DNA of 64,000 bases from Labia minor. Lineage: Eukaryota; Arthropoda; Insecta; Dermaptera; Spongiphoridae. The stretch spans positions 65,500,546 through 65,564,545 of the forward strand of contig OY720344.1 of assembly GCA_963082975.1 (NCBI GenBank), given 5' to 3'. Below, one piece after another: positions 11,461 through 23,800 of the stretch (positions are counted from its first letter, which is position 1; every line of letters starts with the position of its first letter). A program made the position numbers and the translations under genes. Under the pieces are notes generated by a model. It was given only the letters and a program-made list of their open reading frames with translations, was not told the origin of the DNA and searched no databases.

Positions 11461-13005
11461 TTTATCGCATCCTAATTGCCATTCCCTCCTATTCCGCCAC
11501 GAATCGGCATCAAGACACCTCTATATTGCGGATTGAATGCCTTCTTTCCAGCGTATTCGTGGCCTTCCTCTTTTTTTCTTTCTAGTCGGAGTCCATTCGA
11601 AGGTCTGCCTGGGAATTCTCTCCTCATTCATTCGTCTCATATGACCATACCAGGATAGTTGCTTTTTTTCGATCTTTTCTACTATCGTCTCTTGTACTCC
11701 TATCATCTGTCTAATTATTTCGTTTCTTACATGGTCGAATAGTGTCACTCCACAGCATCGTCTCCAATAGCTGTTTTCCACTGCCATCAATCGGTTTTTC
11801 ATTGCCTTGTTTAATGTCCAAACTTCTGCTCCATATGTTACACAGCTTTCCACCAATGATTTAAACATATGGAGTTTTGTTTTATTCTGAATGTTTTTAC
11901 TCCAAAGCAGTGAATTTATTTGTGCAGTAATAGCTCGTCCTTTTCCTATTTTATTTAAAATATCTTTTTCATCACGAGCGTCATTAGTTAATATGTTCCC
12001 AAGATATTTGTATTGGTTAGTTGTTTTTATTAATACTCCGTCTAATTTTATATCTTCTCCTTTTGACCCTACCGCCATGTGTTGTGTTTTTTCTGTGTTT
12101 ATTTCTAGTCCCCATCTGTCATATTCTTCTTTAAGTTTCCTTAGCATATAAGAAGCATCATCAAAGTCCTCCGCAAGAATAACCTGATCGTCCGCAAATA
12201 ATAAAGTATAAATATGTCTATCACCAATCTGCACACCCATACTTTTACATTTCCTTGTCCACTTTTCTATAGCTGAATTTAAATATATTTTAAATAATGT
12301 CGGAGATAGGCAACATCCCTGTCTCAGACCTTTTGTTACCGAAAATGGATCTGTCAATCCCGACCCCGTCTTAACTTGGCTTATATTGTTTTTATAGATT
12401 CCCTTTATTGCATTAATATAATTGGTATCGATTTTGTTTTCTTTCATTGCCTCCCAGAGTTTTTGTATTGGGACGGTATCGTAAGCCTTTTTTAAATCTA
12501 TGAATATTAGGTGTAATTGACCTCCATGAGCGGTTGACTTTTCCATAAGTTGTTTAATGCTAAATAAATTATCGATACAAGATCTTCCAGGTCTAAATCC
12601 GCTTTGTTCTTCTTTCTCTTCAATTTGATTTTCTATTCTAGTTTTTAATACCCTTCCATATAGTCTTCCCATGGTGGATGTTATGCTCAAACCTCGATAA
12701 TTTGCGCAATCTTTTTTATTGCCTTTTTTAAATAAGGGTCTTATGTGGGCTAATTTCCATTCATCAGGAGTATTTTCGCCCTTTAAACATTTATTAAATA
12801 TTTTTGAGATAGTCTCAAATACCATTTCTGGGGCATATTTAAAAAGTTCGACGGGAATACCTCCAGGACCAGGGGATTTGTTATTTTTCATTCCTTTCAA
12901 TGCTTTCTTTATTTCACCTATATCGAATTCTTCATATCCGTCTTATACTTCTTGTACCTCATAACTTATATTTTCAAATCCTCCCTCCAGTCCTTTGTTC
13001 TGATA
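11461..13005 (-). mobile_element. RTE-type non-LTR retrotransposon, 5'-truncated
   Basis: A long minus-strand frame (11521-12900) encodes the reverse transcriptase core and C terminus: SPGPGGIPVELFK, the PLFKKGNKKDCANYRG block, FRPGRSCIDNLF, FIDLKKAYDTVP (first catalytic Asp), LRQGCCLSPTLF, FADDQVILA (catalytic FADD), the thumb QYKYLGNILT, and the C-terminal WYGHMRRM and KRGRPRIRWKEGI motifs. Upstream in frame there is a TAA near 12942 separating a further 20 or so codons, and similarity ends near 13005; the endonuclease domain is absent. The 459-codon uninterrupted frame suggests a fairly recent insertion. Clade assignment to RTE rests on motif style only. Confidence 0.9.
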
Positions 13006-13620
13006 ACATAGAAATGATTATTTATTTATTTATTTATAAATTTCCTTCTCACTAAGAACAATTCGTATGTGTTTCTCTCGTTTCAAATATTGGTATTGAA
13101 GAAAATTTTTAATCCATACATATTAAATAGTAACAAGAAAAAAAAATAGCATTGAGTGATTTACTCTGTGTATGGATGCTCTGTGGGTCGTACCAAAACA
13201 TTGAATTTTCTATAAGACATAATACATTTTTGTTTCCAATTTTCTCGTATGTTTGAAAGTTTTTCTTACGTTATTTCTTCTTTATTTTATAGTTTAGTTA
13301 ATATATTTAATAATTATAAATAGTTTTTAATAATTTAATTTGTATTTAATATTAAATTATTTTTTATTAGATTCTAAGACCAGGTTAGGTATACACCTGG
13401 TTATAAATAGTTGTTATTTTATTTTAGTTTTTAAAAATAATTATCATGGCATGTTGATGCACGAACCGACGTGGAAATAAAAGTAAAAGACAGCTAGGTG
13501 TCGAAGAATCTGAGAAATATTAACATTATTTTTAAAATAAATAATACAATTGATTAATTTATTAATAAATGAAAGTATATGTATTTTTTCAAAAATCTTT
13601 TACAAAAATAAAAAAAAACA
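13006..13620. other. Intergenic, nothing recognised
   Basis: It lies between the truncated LINE and the DPP3 stop codon. It has a TTTA tandem tract near 13020-13036 and otherwise AT-rich sequence that probably includes the DPP3 3' flank. Confidence 0.5.
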
Positions 13621-16600
13621 TTAAAAATGACGATGATCTTTTTCACAAAGTTCTTCCATTATTATATCTAAATCGGAAGATGGAAATCGGTCAATCCAAG
13701 ATTGTATAAATCCTTCATATGTAGATGGATAATTACGAATTTCGACTTCTTTTTCTAGAAATTTTAATGTTTATTTTAAGTATTAACATAATATTTTTGT
13801 AAATAATTTTTTATATTTTATTTAGAATACCTTTAATGATCGTGTTAGATTGAACAAATATTTTTCGAGGTTGTCTATGTGCAAGAATAATATCTCGCCA
13901 TTTTGCCCAAGGATGAGAACCTTCTTCCGATACAGAAGAGTATTTATTAAATAATTCTTTAGCCGATGCTATATCTGCAGTTGATTTATAGACCTATATA
14001 TTTAAATAAAAAATGATAGAATAGACAAAATTATAAAATTATTCAAATTTTAAAATGTAAATGTTACCTGTAATTTTAAAAGAAAATCTCCAATAGCCTT
14101 TTTGCCTACTGTTTGTAATTTGGTTCTGTCAACAGAAAGTTTCAGAGTTTTTTTGCCGTTCTCCTCTATTTCATTAACTTCCACAAATCCTTCTCCTGCT
14201 TCCAGAAGAACTTGGAGAATTACAAAGCGTGCTTGCGAATGGGACTGTAAAAAGTTAAATATATACATTTATAAACATTTAGGTATATAATTAACAAAAT
14301 AAATACTTGAAGCCAAGTTTTGGTCGCGGGTTGATAAACTTCAAGAGCTTTAGCTACGCCATTATAAATAAGACTTAACCAATTCACATAAATTACATCT
14401 TCGGCTTCTTGCCCTTCAAAACCAAAAATTCTAAAAACAAAAATTTTATTAGAATATATATATATATATAATATATATTATGATTATAAAATCTTTTCAC
14501 TAACTTCAAAACATCAAGATTTAAACTAAGATAAAGACCGACACATTCTGCTCTGCATTCTTCATAAGCAGAACCCAAAGAAGTAAATATAGAATCATAT
14601 GTGTCTCCATCCTCGTACCAAGATTTAATCTTCAAAATAAATAATTAATAAATAAAAATTAAAAAAAAAAAAATTTATGCAATTACCTCTTCTTTATTTA
14701 ATGGATTTTTCACTTTTTCATTATCAAAATTAAAAGTTCCATTTTTATCTCGAAGGAATAATTTTCCTGTTCCATGTCCTAAAAGCTCATGAAGACCAAC
14801 TTGCACCTAAATATAATTATAAGTGAATTTTTATATTCCTTACAAAAGAACGACTATTACTAATTTCTATTAAACAATAGATTTCATTTATTTATCTTGG
14901 TACTTTTTGTATATTTGATACTAAATTACAAGGGTCGTTTGATAAGTTTGGTAAATTTTAGTGATTTAATGATTATTTTGTCAAGCTTTAAGACAACCTG
15001 CTTTCCGATAATATAAAAAATTCCTAACTTGTTAGACCAAATATTCGCCTTCATTGAAGAATAAAAAGTAAAGGTGATTGATTTTTTTCAGGCTTATCAA
15101 ACGGCTCACATATTAAAAAAATAATATTGTAATAATACATACTTCAAATGAGTGAACAAGATGTTTGTTAAAAAAGTCTTTATCGGATTCACTTAGAAAT
15201 GGTGAGGCAGATTGTCGAAAACTTGCAGGTATTACATTTCCTAAAGATACATTTTTAAAACCTTCGCTTTGGCGAATTTCATCATCTAAAATATAAATTT
15301 TTAAATAAATTCAACTTATATAAAAAAAGCTTTGTTACATTTTAATTTTCTTTATTTGATATTTAAATTATTTGTAAAAAACAATACTTGGTATGGTGTA
15401 AACACGGGAAAAATTAAAAATCGAAGAAATCCATAAGACAGGATTTGTTATCTCGAAAAGTGATATACATGTGGTTAAATTAGCAAACAATTTATATATC
15501 AAGAAACTAGTTTAATGAATTTAAAAAAAACAAGTTATTATTAAAATAGGGAAGCCAATATTTCATTTTATATTTTTTTTTAAATCAATCAATAAAATTT
15601 TTTTTTCTTATTTTATCAATATTCCATGTTCTTTAATATATTTAACGTCTTTTTTCCTTAAACGTGTTCAAGCCATTTATTATAAATATATATTACAAAT
15701 GCATTCAACAATTTTCGTATTTTTATTGAAATTAATTTTATTTACATTTCTTTCTCTCAATTCTTGCCCTTGTTTCTATCCTACTAACCCCTCCATAACA
15801 CAAAGTCTCATACATTGTGACCCTCAACCATAAATCTTCTCATATCTTTCATCTTTGTTTTTTGCTCATTCAAATTTTTATACATTTTTAATCTATCTTA
15901 TTATATTAAAATATTGAAGATAAATTTTGTTAATAATTAATAATAATTATATATATTTAAGACCTCTTTTAGAATTTTAAAATTTAGATTAAGAAAAATA
16001 ATCTTACAATTAGGAATATTGATTCCGGCAGGTATACCACTTCCACTAAATGTTAAAACATCCAAAGAAGTAAAATCTGGCCTTAAAAATTTATCCTTTT
16101 CAAAAGTACTTGGCCATGGCAATTCAGGTAATAAATTTTCAGCTTTTTCAACTAGTGTAGAAAACTTTGCTGACATTTCTTTATTTACCATTGCAACAAA
16201 GCCTTCAAATTCTCCACGCATTCCAGCAGGATCACGATAAGTTTCAATAAATCCTATATAGCTAAAATAAATGAAAATATAATCAAGATCAAAGAAACCA
16301 ACAAAAATATATAATAGTTTACGTTTCAATGACAGGTGCTTTATCTTTAATCCAATAACGGGAGCCATCCTTATGATCATCAAGTCTTCCTGAAGTAAAA
16401 CTTGCAATATATTTTTGAAGCATAAGTTCTTCATTTTCATTAGCTGCATATTCCTTCATTGACAAATATAAAATAATTAAATATTTTAATAAATAATATA
16501 AAATATATTTCTATTTAATTAATATTAATATAAATTATTATTACCTTAGCTTTACTAAGGTTTTCTTCTACGAATTTTAATAATTTTGAATAATCTCCTC

Positions 16601-17746
16601 GAGTTACTCTATATTTTCGGTCGTCCAATACTTCTTCTGGTATTTCAGAGATGACCCCACTTTCAATAGAAGCAAGACGAATCTAGACAATAAAATTTTT
16701 TATAATTTTTATATTTATGTAAATTAAATTTATTCCAATATATGAAACCTCGTAAACAGTAAGACCATCTTCCAAATATTTAAAAGAGCGGGTATTATAG
16801 GCCTCAAGATTTTTCTTCTTCAAATAAGCTGATATTAGATCTACATCTTCTTGTGAACAATTTGCAGAGAAATAGGTCGTAATTCCCTAAAAGATAGTTA
16901 GATTAATAATTTCTATAATTAAAAAATAAATATTTTACTTACTTTTTCAGGAAAACCTAAACCCTTTTCTTTATCACTAAGTGAATATATACTAGTTTTA
17001 CATTTATCCCAAAGAGCTTGAATCACTTTGGGTTCTTTATTATAAGCATTACAAGCTAATATTAAATCTTGTAATTTTTCTTGAGGAAGATTAGGTACAA
17101 ATTTGCTGTCACCAAATCCTTTATAATTTCCAGAATTAGCAAATATTCCACAACAATAAATAAGAAAAGCCTGAAAAAATTTTTAAATAAAAATTAATTA
17201 AAAATCAAAAGTATTTAATTTAATATTTTCTTACTTTATATTCCTCTTCTGTAAGTTTAGCATTATTAATGGCTGTTGTTTTTAAATCTGATAGTGATTG
17301 ACTGGATAAAAGTTTATGTAGGAGAACAAAAATTAAAGGTGATTCAGGTGAAGTTTGAACAAAGACAATTAATCCCCCATGCCAACAAGCCTGACTCAAG
17401 TAATGGGCGTATAACTTCTCTTTCGAGGTTAAATTATCAAAAGCAATTTTACAATCTAAATCCACAATTGGTTGATCATTTGGAAGTGTAAATTGAGATT
17501 TATCTGTCATTTTTGCAGTTGATAAGAATCTGGAAAAAAATTCAATTATCTATTTTATTAAGGTATAAGTAATGGAAATGTGACAAACCGGCTTTTATAT
17601 ATCCGTTTCAAAGAACTATTAAATTGTATTTTATATGATGACGTAAAATACCTATGTTGACTTTTCTTATCTAAAGGATAAACTGGTAAAGGGAAACGTT
17701 TAAATGGGTACTGAGAAACAATTTTAACAAGATTTTTAATTTGCAT
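13621..17746 (-). CDS. DPP3: DPP3, dipeptidyl peptidase 3 (zinc metallopeptidase M49)
   Basis: DPP3 removes N-terminal dipeptides from short peptides in the cytosol. Fourteen exons on the minus strand: 17652-17746, 17235-17529, 16943-17170, 16749-16886, 16545-16682, 16323-16453, 16008-16261, 15143-15285, 14687-14806, 14505-14629, 14307-14430, 14068-14244, 13831-13993, 13621-13754. All phases agree, giving 754 residues. The active site is present: [12 protein letters not shown] (HEXXGH, exon 14687-14806) and [12 protein letters not shown], supplying the third zinc ligand (exon 14505-14629). Other family blocks seen are [52 protein letters not shown] and [17 protein letters not shown]. The first exon adds about 39 residues before [12 protein letters not shown], where vertebrate DPP3 begins. 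This basic, Phe/Arg-rich leader resembles a mitochondrial presequence, so two isoforms by alternative starts are possible (inference). Confidence 0.96.
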
Positions 17747-18399
17747 TTGTAATTTTTGAAATGTTTATGATATGCTGTTATCAAATTAATCACAATATTT
17801 TTTTAATTTGTTTAATAATTAAATTTTATTTAATAATTATAACATTAAATTACCTTTATCTGGAAATGCAATTAGTAACAGAAAAAATAATTTATTTTCT
17901 CTTAGATAGTTAACAAAATACCCACCAGAGAGATAAATTAATGTAAACTGTAAAACATACTTTCAAGGTTATATATAAAAATTATTTGTAGATTAAAATT
18001 AATATAATCTATAAATATTATAGTTATTAGGGTTAGAAATATATATTTATTTATTTAATACTTATAATCTAAAAGATCATTATATTTTTAAAACTTAGCA
18101 CCTTTTTTAATGAAAATCATTCATTTTTTTTCTTAATTTTCTAAATATATATATATATATATATACCTTCCATGTTTAAATAATAATAGTAATAATGGGT
18201 TTAGAAGTTTTTTAATTTATTAATTAATTACAGACGGTTTCGTATGAATAACCTCAAAAAGGAAATTTTTTTACTTAAAACAATTTTTTTATCTTATAAA
18301 AATATTCATATATTTACTCTGGCGAAAGCTGTATTTTTTTTTATAACAGTATCATCAAATCTATTCCCAGGTCCATATGAATTATACTGTTAAGGACAT
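17747..18399. other. Upstream flank of DPP3, AT-rich
   Basis: Probably holds the DPP3 promoter on the minus strand. An AT microsatellite lies at about 18147-18166. No gene recognised. Confidence 0.45.
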
Positions 18400-19561
18400 A
18401 CCAAGGAGCACATACGATATAAATATAAAAAAATAAATTCAACGTATTCCGCTACGCTATGTTATCCGCTCTATCATCTATGTTGGATTATTCTTAAAAG
18501 TCTGTCTAGGATCCGCTAATTTGGTCTCTGTTAGAACGGTCCCCCACTTCTGAAGACGCCTGTGGCATATTCACAAACAGCCACAACACCTAATTCACTC
18601 CACGCGAAGTAGAATGGAAAATCAGAATCGTTCCTCAACTCCACATGGAGTCAATCAGAAACATTCTCTCGTACCAACCAATCAACATCTACATTAGCAA
18701 CTAAGTTAATCTACGAGGAGTCAACTAACCAATCAAGAAGAAATGCAGAACGGGATATAAGAGCTAAGGGTTGGATCCAGATGGCAGTTATCCACAAGAA
18801 AAATAGAAAAGGGATTAAATAAAAATAAGAATTCTTAAGTAATAGAAAACTAAGAGGATCAAGTGATTCAGAATGTCCTCAAGTCTATCAAAGTGCATAC
18901 CTAGGTATTTTGTCTTTTTAATTGGAATTGGTTTGTCTAGTTTTACTCCGGGTCTGCAAGCATAGCGGTGTCTTCGGTAAAGGTAGTTGTAGTTATGATT
19001 GATTTAGTGGGAAAGTCATCTGCAAATAGTTAATATAATATAAGCTCTAATAAACTTCCTTGTGGGGCTGCTGATCTAAACCTTGCATACATCCTCATTA
19101 ACCTTAACTCTAAAGCTTCTGCAATTGAGATAACAACTCACCAGTCTAATAAATCACTGGGAGTTTCTCATAGAGGAAGAAGACCTTCATGCCAAACGAC
19201 CGAGCATCGTTTTGTTTTCAAGATCTTTCTTTAATACATTAACAATTCGATGAACTTGCTCAATAGTGCCATGTTTTTCTTTAAAGCCAAATTGGTGGTT
19301 ACTAATTATGCCATTATCTATAAGAAAGGCACGCAGTCTAGATAGTAAGACCCTCTCGAACAATTTTAGAGATGGTGGACAGTAGACTAATCGGTTTCGC
19401 CTGGGCTGATTTCTACTGGGTTGGAAAGTGACACATTTTAATGATGGAGTTAAAGAAGGGCCAGAAAGAGGGTTACCTTGTAAAGAATTGCTTCTTCCGC
19501 ATTTTACCAGAAAACAGGTAACAGGGTCTCTTTTGATTTGATAGTTTGTCATATAAAACAT
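18400..19561 (-). mobile_element. Decayed Jockey-type non-LTR retrotransposon
   Basis: The minus-strand frame 19187-19561 carries LKLFERVLLSRLRAFLIDNG, then IISNHQFGFKEKHGTIEQVH, which are Jockey-clade reverse transcriptase blocks. The preceding PISLLSTISK motif is readable only in another frame (about 19350-19380), so a frameshift lies within it. Further downstream in the element FADDF (about 19014-19026) and VKLDKPIP...KYLGMHFD (18890-18960) are visible in shifted frames, followed by noncoding-like sequence to about 18400. Several frameshifts and stops make it inactive. The borders are approximate. Confidence 0.75.
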
Positions 19562-20039
19562 TTTAATTCAGTCGTCTGTATTAGTTTGAGGAATGGCATT
19601 ATTTATGTGTTTTGATTTGGTGTGATGTCTGGAATTTATAGTCAGATGAATTGTACTGGTGAGAGAGGAGTAAATATGTAAGTTAGAGGTGACTAGTGGA
19701 TGTATTCGCCTTATCGATGTCACTCCTTGACCAATCGTTATCTTGTCTTCATAGAGGGGATTCTTTCAAGTGATCTTTTAATAATTTAATTATATTAAAT
19801 GTTTTAAGTGTGAATGAAACTGGAGCGGTAAGGGGAAGCTTGGGTGGTCTTCACATATTCGGTCGATTTAGAAAGGGGTCTTGGATAAAAGTACATGTAA
19901 ACTTATATAAGTAGGTGTAAAGCAGAACCGGGGTAAATTACCCCAAATGGGGTAAAAATGAAACTTTTGTGAGTAAAAAGTATATATTTTGCTATTTTAT
20001 AAATTAAATTTTTATTTATTGTTTTCTTTTAAAAATTAT

Positions 20040-20051
20040 GGGGGGGGGGGG
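20040..20051 (+). repeat. Poly-G run of 12
   Basis: Twelve consecutive G residues in a strongly AT-rich setting. G runs also occur at about 26166-26187 and 59762-59770. Confidence 0.95.
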
Positions 20052-20429
20052 CAATAGGAAAGATGCTAAAAAGAGATTTCGTTTTTGTTTTTTTTTTGCT
20101 CTTCACCATGAGGTAATATCAACTTACACAAAAGTATTTTGGGGTAATGATTAAAAAAGCCTCCCGGCCGCTGGTGTAGAGATATTTAAATAAAGGTTTT
20201 ATACATACAGTTGTAAAAATTGATAATTTGAATATAATATTCAATATATAAATTTTATATTAAATCATATAATCTTTGTGTAATGATATGATCTATAAAC
20301 TTTGAGCCTAAAGTTTTGATGATGTATATAAATTATTTTTAAAATTATCCAACAAATTTATCAGGCAATGGGCCTAATAAATCTAAATGATTATTTTTTA
20401 AGACCAGAACAAATGTTATAATTTCAAGT

Positions 20430-20480
20430 GCAGCTCAGCGGTATATAAGTGGATTAGGAAAATTGAGGAAGAGGGTTCAA
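20430..20480 (+). repeat. Possible tRNA-derived SINE head
   Basis: GCAGCTCAGCGGT resembles a pol III A box and GGGTTCAAACTTC, about 45 bp downstream, resembles a B box (GGTTCRANNCC). No complete cloverleaf is evident, so a tRNA gene is unlikely. A degraded SINE or chance match are the alternatives. Confidence 0.25.
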
Positions 20481-20806
20481 ACTTCATAAGTTTATAAAAA
20501 TTCAATATTAGGAAAACTCTTAATAATGAGAATGCATAGGCTTACTCAATGGGTAGAAAGGTAGATAAACAAATCTAAATTACATTTTTTTTATTTTAAA
20601 ATATGCAATTTATTTACTAAATAATATCAAGAATAATTTTAAATAAAAATGTATTTATTATATAGTATTTGAAGTAACAAGTACTTATAATATTAAATAT
20701 ATGTACAATTGTTTTAAACTTGACATTTTTTATTTTATTAAGTTAACAAATTAATGTTAAAAATGATATAAATTATAATATTTGTAATGAACTAAAGAAA
20801 ATTAAA

Positions 20807-23800
20807 TTAAATATGAATTATTTCAGCATAGATAAAATCACTAAATGGTTCTTCATTATTCTGAAGTTTTTGTTTTATATGTAATTTTGAAAATGTTCCT
20901 CCTACTAATCCTTTAGCAAGCCTTTCAGGATTTACAACAATACATCCATGAATGTTCTATTAAAAAGAAAAATGGATGGTAAATATTTTTAAAATATATT
21001 TTTAGAAAAATAAAGATTTCAATAATTATTGTCATTACCACTTACTTTGATAAAATATTTTAAATCCGAAGGAACTATTAAAATGTGAGGCATTAAATCG
21101 AAATAACAAAATTTAGTAAACAATCCCATATCCAAACTAACTTCAGGATCTGGAGGATAAAGCGGATAGAAATTTTGTTGACTTAATAAATGGCTAGCTA
21201 AACGTCCAAGACGATCTTTTGAAGGCTGGGAAGATCTAAGAAAAATTTTTAAATTATTAAAATAAAAATTTTAAATTTAACAAAGTTTTAATGTGAATTA
21301 CTTATATAATTCATATCTGCTAAGATGTTTTAAGACATCCGTCGATGTTACAGCAACAATAATATTTCCAATGGATATTTTAGCAGGATCACCGAAAAAG
21401 TGAACATTTTTCATATTTTTTATTTTATAAGATGGAGTTGGGTAAACGCATTGGCAATTAACATCACGTTGAGAAGAAATAATAATAACTTGAGTAGATA
21501 ACCTAAACAATTAATTTAAATTAAAAGAAATAGTGTTTAATATTAAATGAAGAAAAATGAATTTATTTATACCCTTGAAGGGGTTCCATAAATAAAATTA
21601 ATAATTTTTCAAAAAATGATTGAAATGTTTCTGCCAATGTACAATCTTCAATAAGTGGATGACTTGAGTCAACAAATGGTCCAATAAGAATTACAACATC
21701 AGGTTTATGTTCAGCTACATAAGTTGCAAAATCGGCCAATGGCTGATAGTTAAGGGTATCACTTTGCGTAAATGGACCAGAAGCAATCAGAATCTGGAGA
21801 GAAGCTATATGAACATTGTAATTATTAAATTGAGTTAAAAATTAATAATATAAAATTTACCTTCATTTGTAAATACTCGAAATGATGGCAATGCATGGGT
21901 AAATAATTTTTCTGCAACCACATCAGATTCTTTGCCTTTTCCAAAATTAGTTAATACAGTTGCAATCTAAATTTATTCAATAAATTATTATCTCAAGTAT
22001 ATCTTATTATAAATTATTAATAATGTAAGAGTTAACAACCTGTCCTGGAAAAATAGCCACCTCATCAATCTCATTAAATACTAAACGATGTAATACGAAT
22101 TTTTCTTCTTCATTTTCAATTTCAAGCAAAATTTTATCTAAATGTAATCGTTCATTGCTTGTAGGAGTAATTTTCCCAGAAATAATTCTGTAGTTCTGAT
22201 TCTAAAAAGGAAAATGATTAAAATAAAGCTTTTGTTTTAATTCCAGATAGGTTTATTAATCAAGTCTTACTATTAATTCTTCAGGTATTTGATTGACAAT
22301 TTTTTTACTAATTTGATAAAAATGTTCTTTTAAATATTCGCCATCTTTTGCTATTGAAGGAAAAAAATAAACAGGCTGCTCATTGAAGAGATTAGAAATC
22401 TTAATATCACTTTTCTTAGAGGTATTGGAATTTGAATTTTCCATATTTCCATAGGAAGCTACGACTGAACCAGCATTGGTTCTAGATTCATATCTTGTAG
22501 AAGGCGTGCCACTAAAAGTAAATAATCAAAAACATTCAACAATGGAAAAATTATAAAAATTATGGTTTTGTGGCTTAATGTTCCTATGAAACGGCCTAAT
22601 TTTGTTTTTTCAACTCAACTAATTACAAATAAAAAAATTTATTAAAGGTTGATATCGGGACTATTTTCTTATGATTAAAATAACCCTTAATTGTATATTT
22701 AATGGTGAAAAAAATCAGAATCAAGTTTATTTTATTTTAAATGATTCAATATATAAATATATAAATCTAGCTTGATTCTCTATTAATATAATTTGAATAT
22801 CTGATTTCTTTCAATGTTTTTTTTGGCTATAAAATATATTCATTTTCCTGGAAACCAGTGCACTAGGCAATTTGTTTTTCTCTTAAAATTTTACAAAGCT
22901 ATATTGATTTCAACTATTCAGATAATTTTATTCGGGTAATATGAACAAATTAAAAAAATCTTTAAAACAGTTTTCATTTTTGAAATTGAAACCAAAAATT
23001 AAAAATTTTATATAGTTAAATATTTATTTTCTTAACGAAAAATATTTACGCTCAAAAAGTAGTATATTGGGATGAGTACAAAGGAATATAGCTTGTGCAT
23101 ATTACCATTAGAATTACTTTACAAGATAGGTTTATTGAATCAAAACTAAATGAATTTTAAACATATTTAAACACTCTCTAACAAAGAAATGATCTCTTGT
23201 TGAAATGTGTATTGATGTACCTGTTTTTAATAGTATATCTATATATATAACATCTTGAACAATTCTAAATTGAAATCTGTTGCGGAATTAGTATAAAAAC
23301 TATTTTTCAAGAGATGGAATCAAGGATCTTAGAGAATTATATCTACATCTTGAAAAAATTTAAGAGATAGTATATTTGTATTACTTGACTTAAGTTCAAC
23401 CCCTTCTATATTCAATATGAAATTGTTCTTTTCAATATTAAAATAAAGTATTTATGTTGCATTTTATGTAAAAGTAATATATATTCAACTCTGAGGATTC
23501 ATAATTATTTGTAAATTCTTACGTTCTAGCAGAAAAACTTGCTGGTGAAAAATCTGCTGTGCTCTTACGTCTTCGTTCAGGAGTCTTTAGTATAATATGA
23601 GGAGCATTTTTCTAAACAAATATAATAAATATAAATTAAACAATTTTATAATTGTTCTTTATATTTTGTTATATTATACTTTCAATTAATAATTAATTTC
23701 TTAGTCTTTTTGTATAATTTAAAATTTTTTAAGTTTAAATTTTCATCAGCTTTTATAATATATTATAGCTATAATTTATTATTATTCTAAAGATACATTA

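Larger units (their letters stand above)
19562..20806. other. Intergenic with simple repeats
   Basis: It lies between the Jockey remnant and the POLA2 stop codon. It includes a GGGGTAAA-rich patch near 19930-19965, a G homopolymer and a possible tRNA-derived repeat (separate entries). No protein gene recognised. Confidence 0.45.

Noticed and set aside
11891-12964. Plus-strand open frames of 81-86 codons
   Set aside because: They are antisense to the LINE reverse transcriptase.
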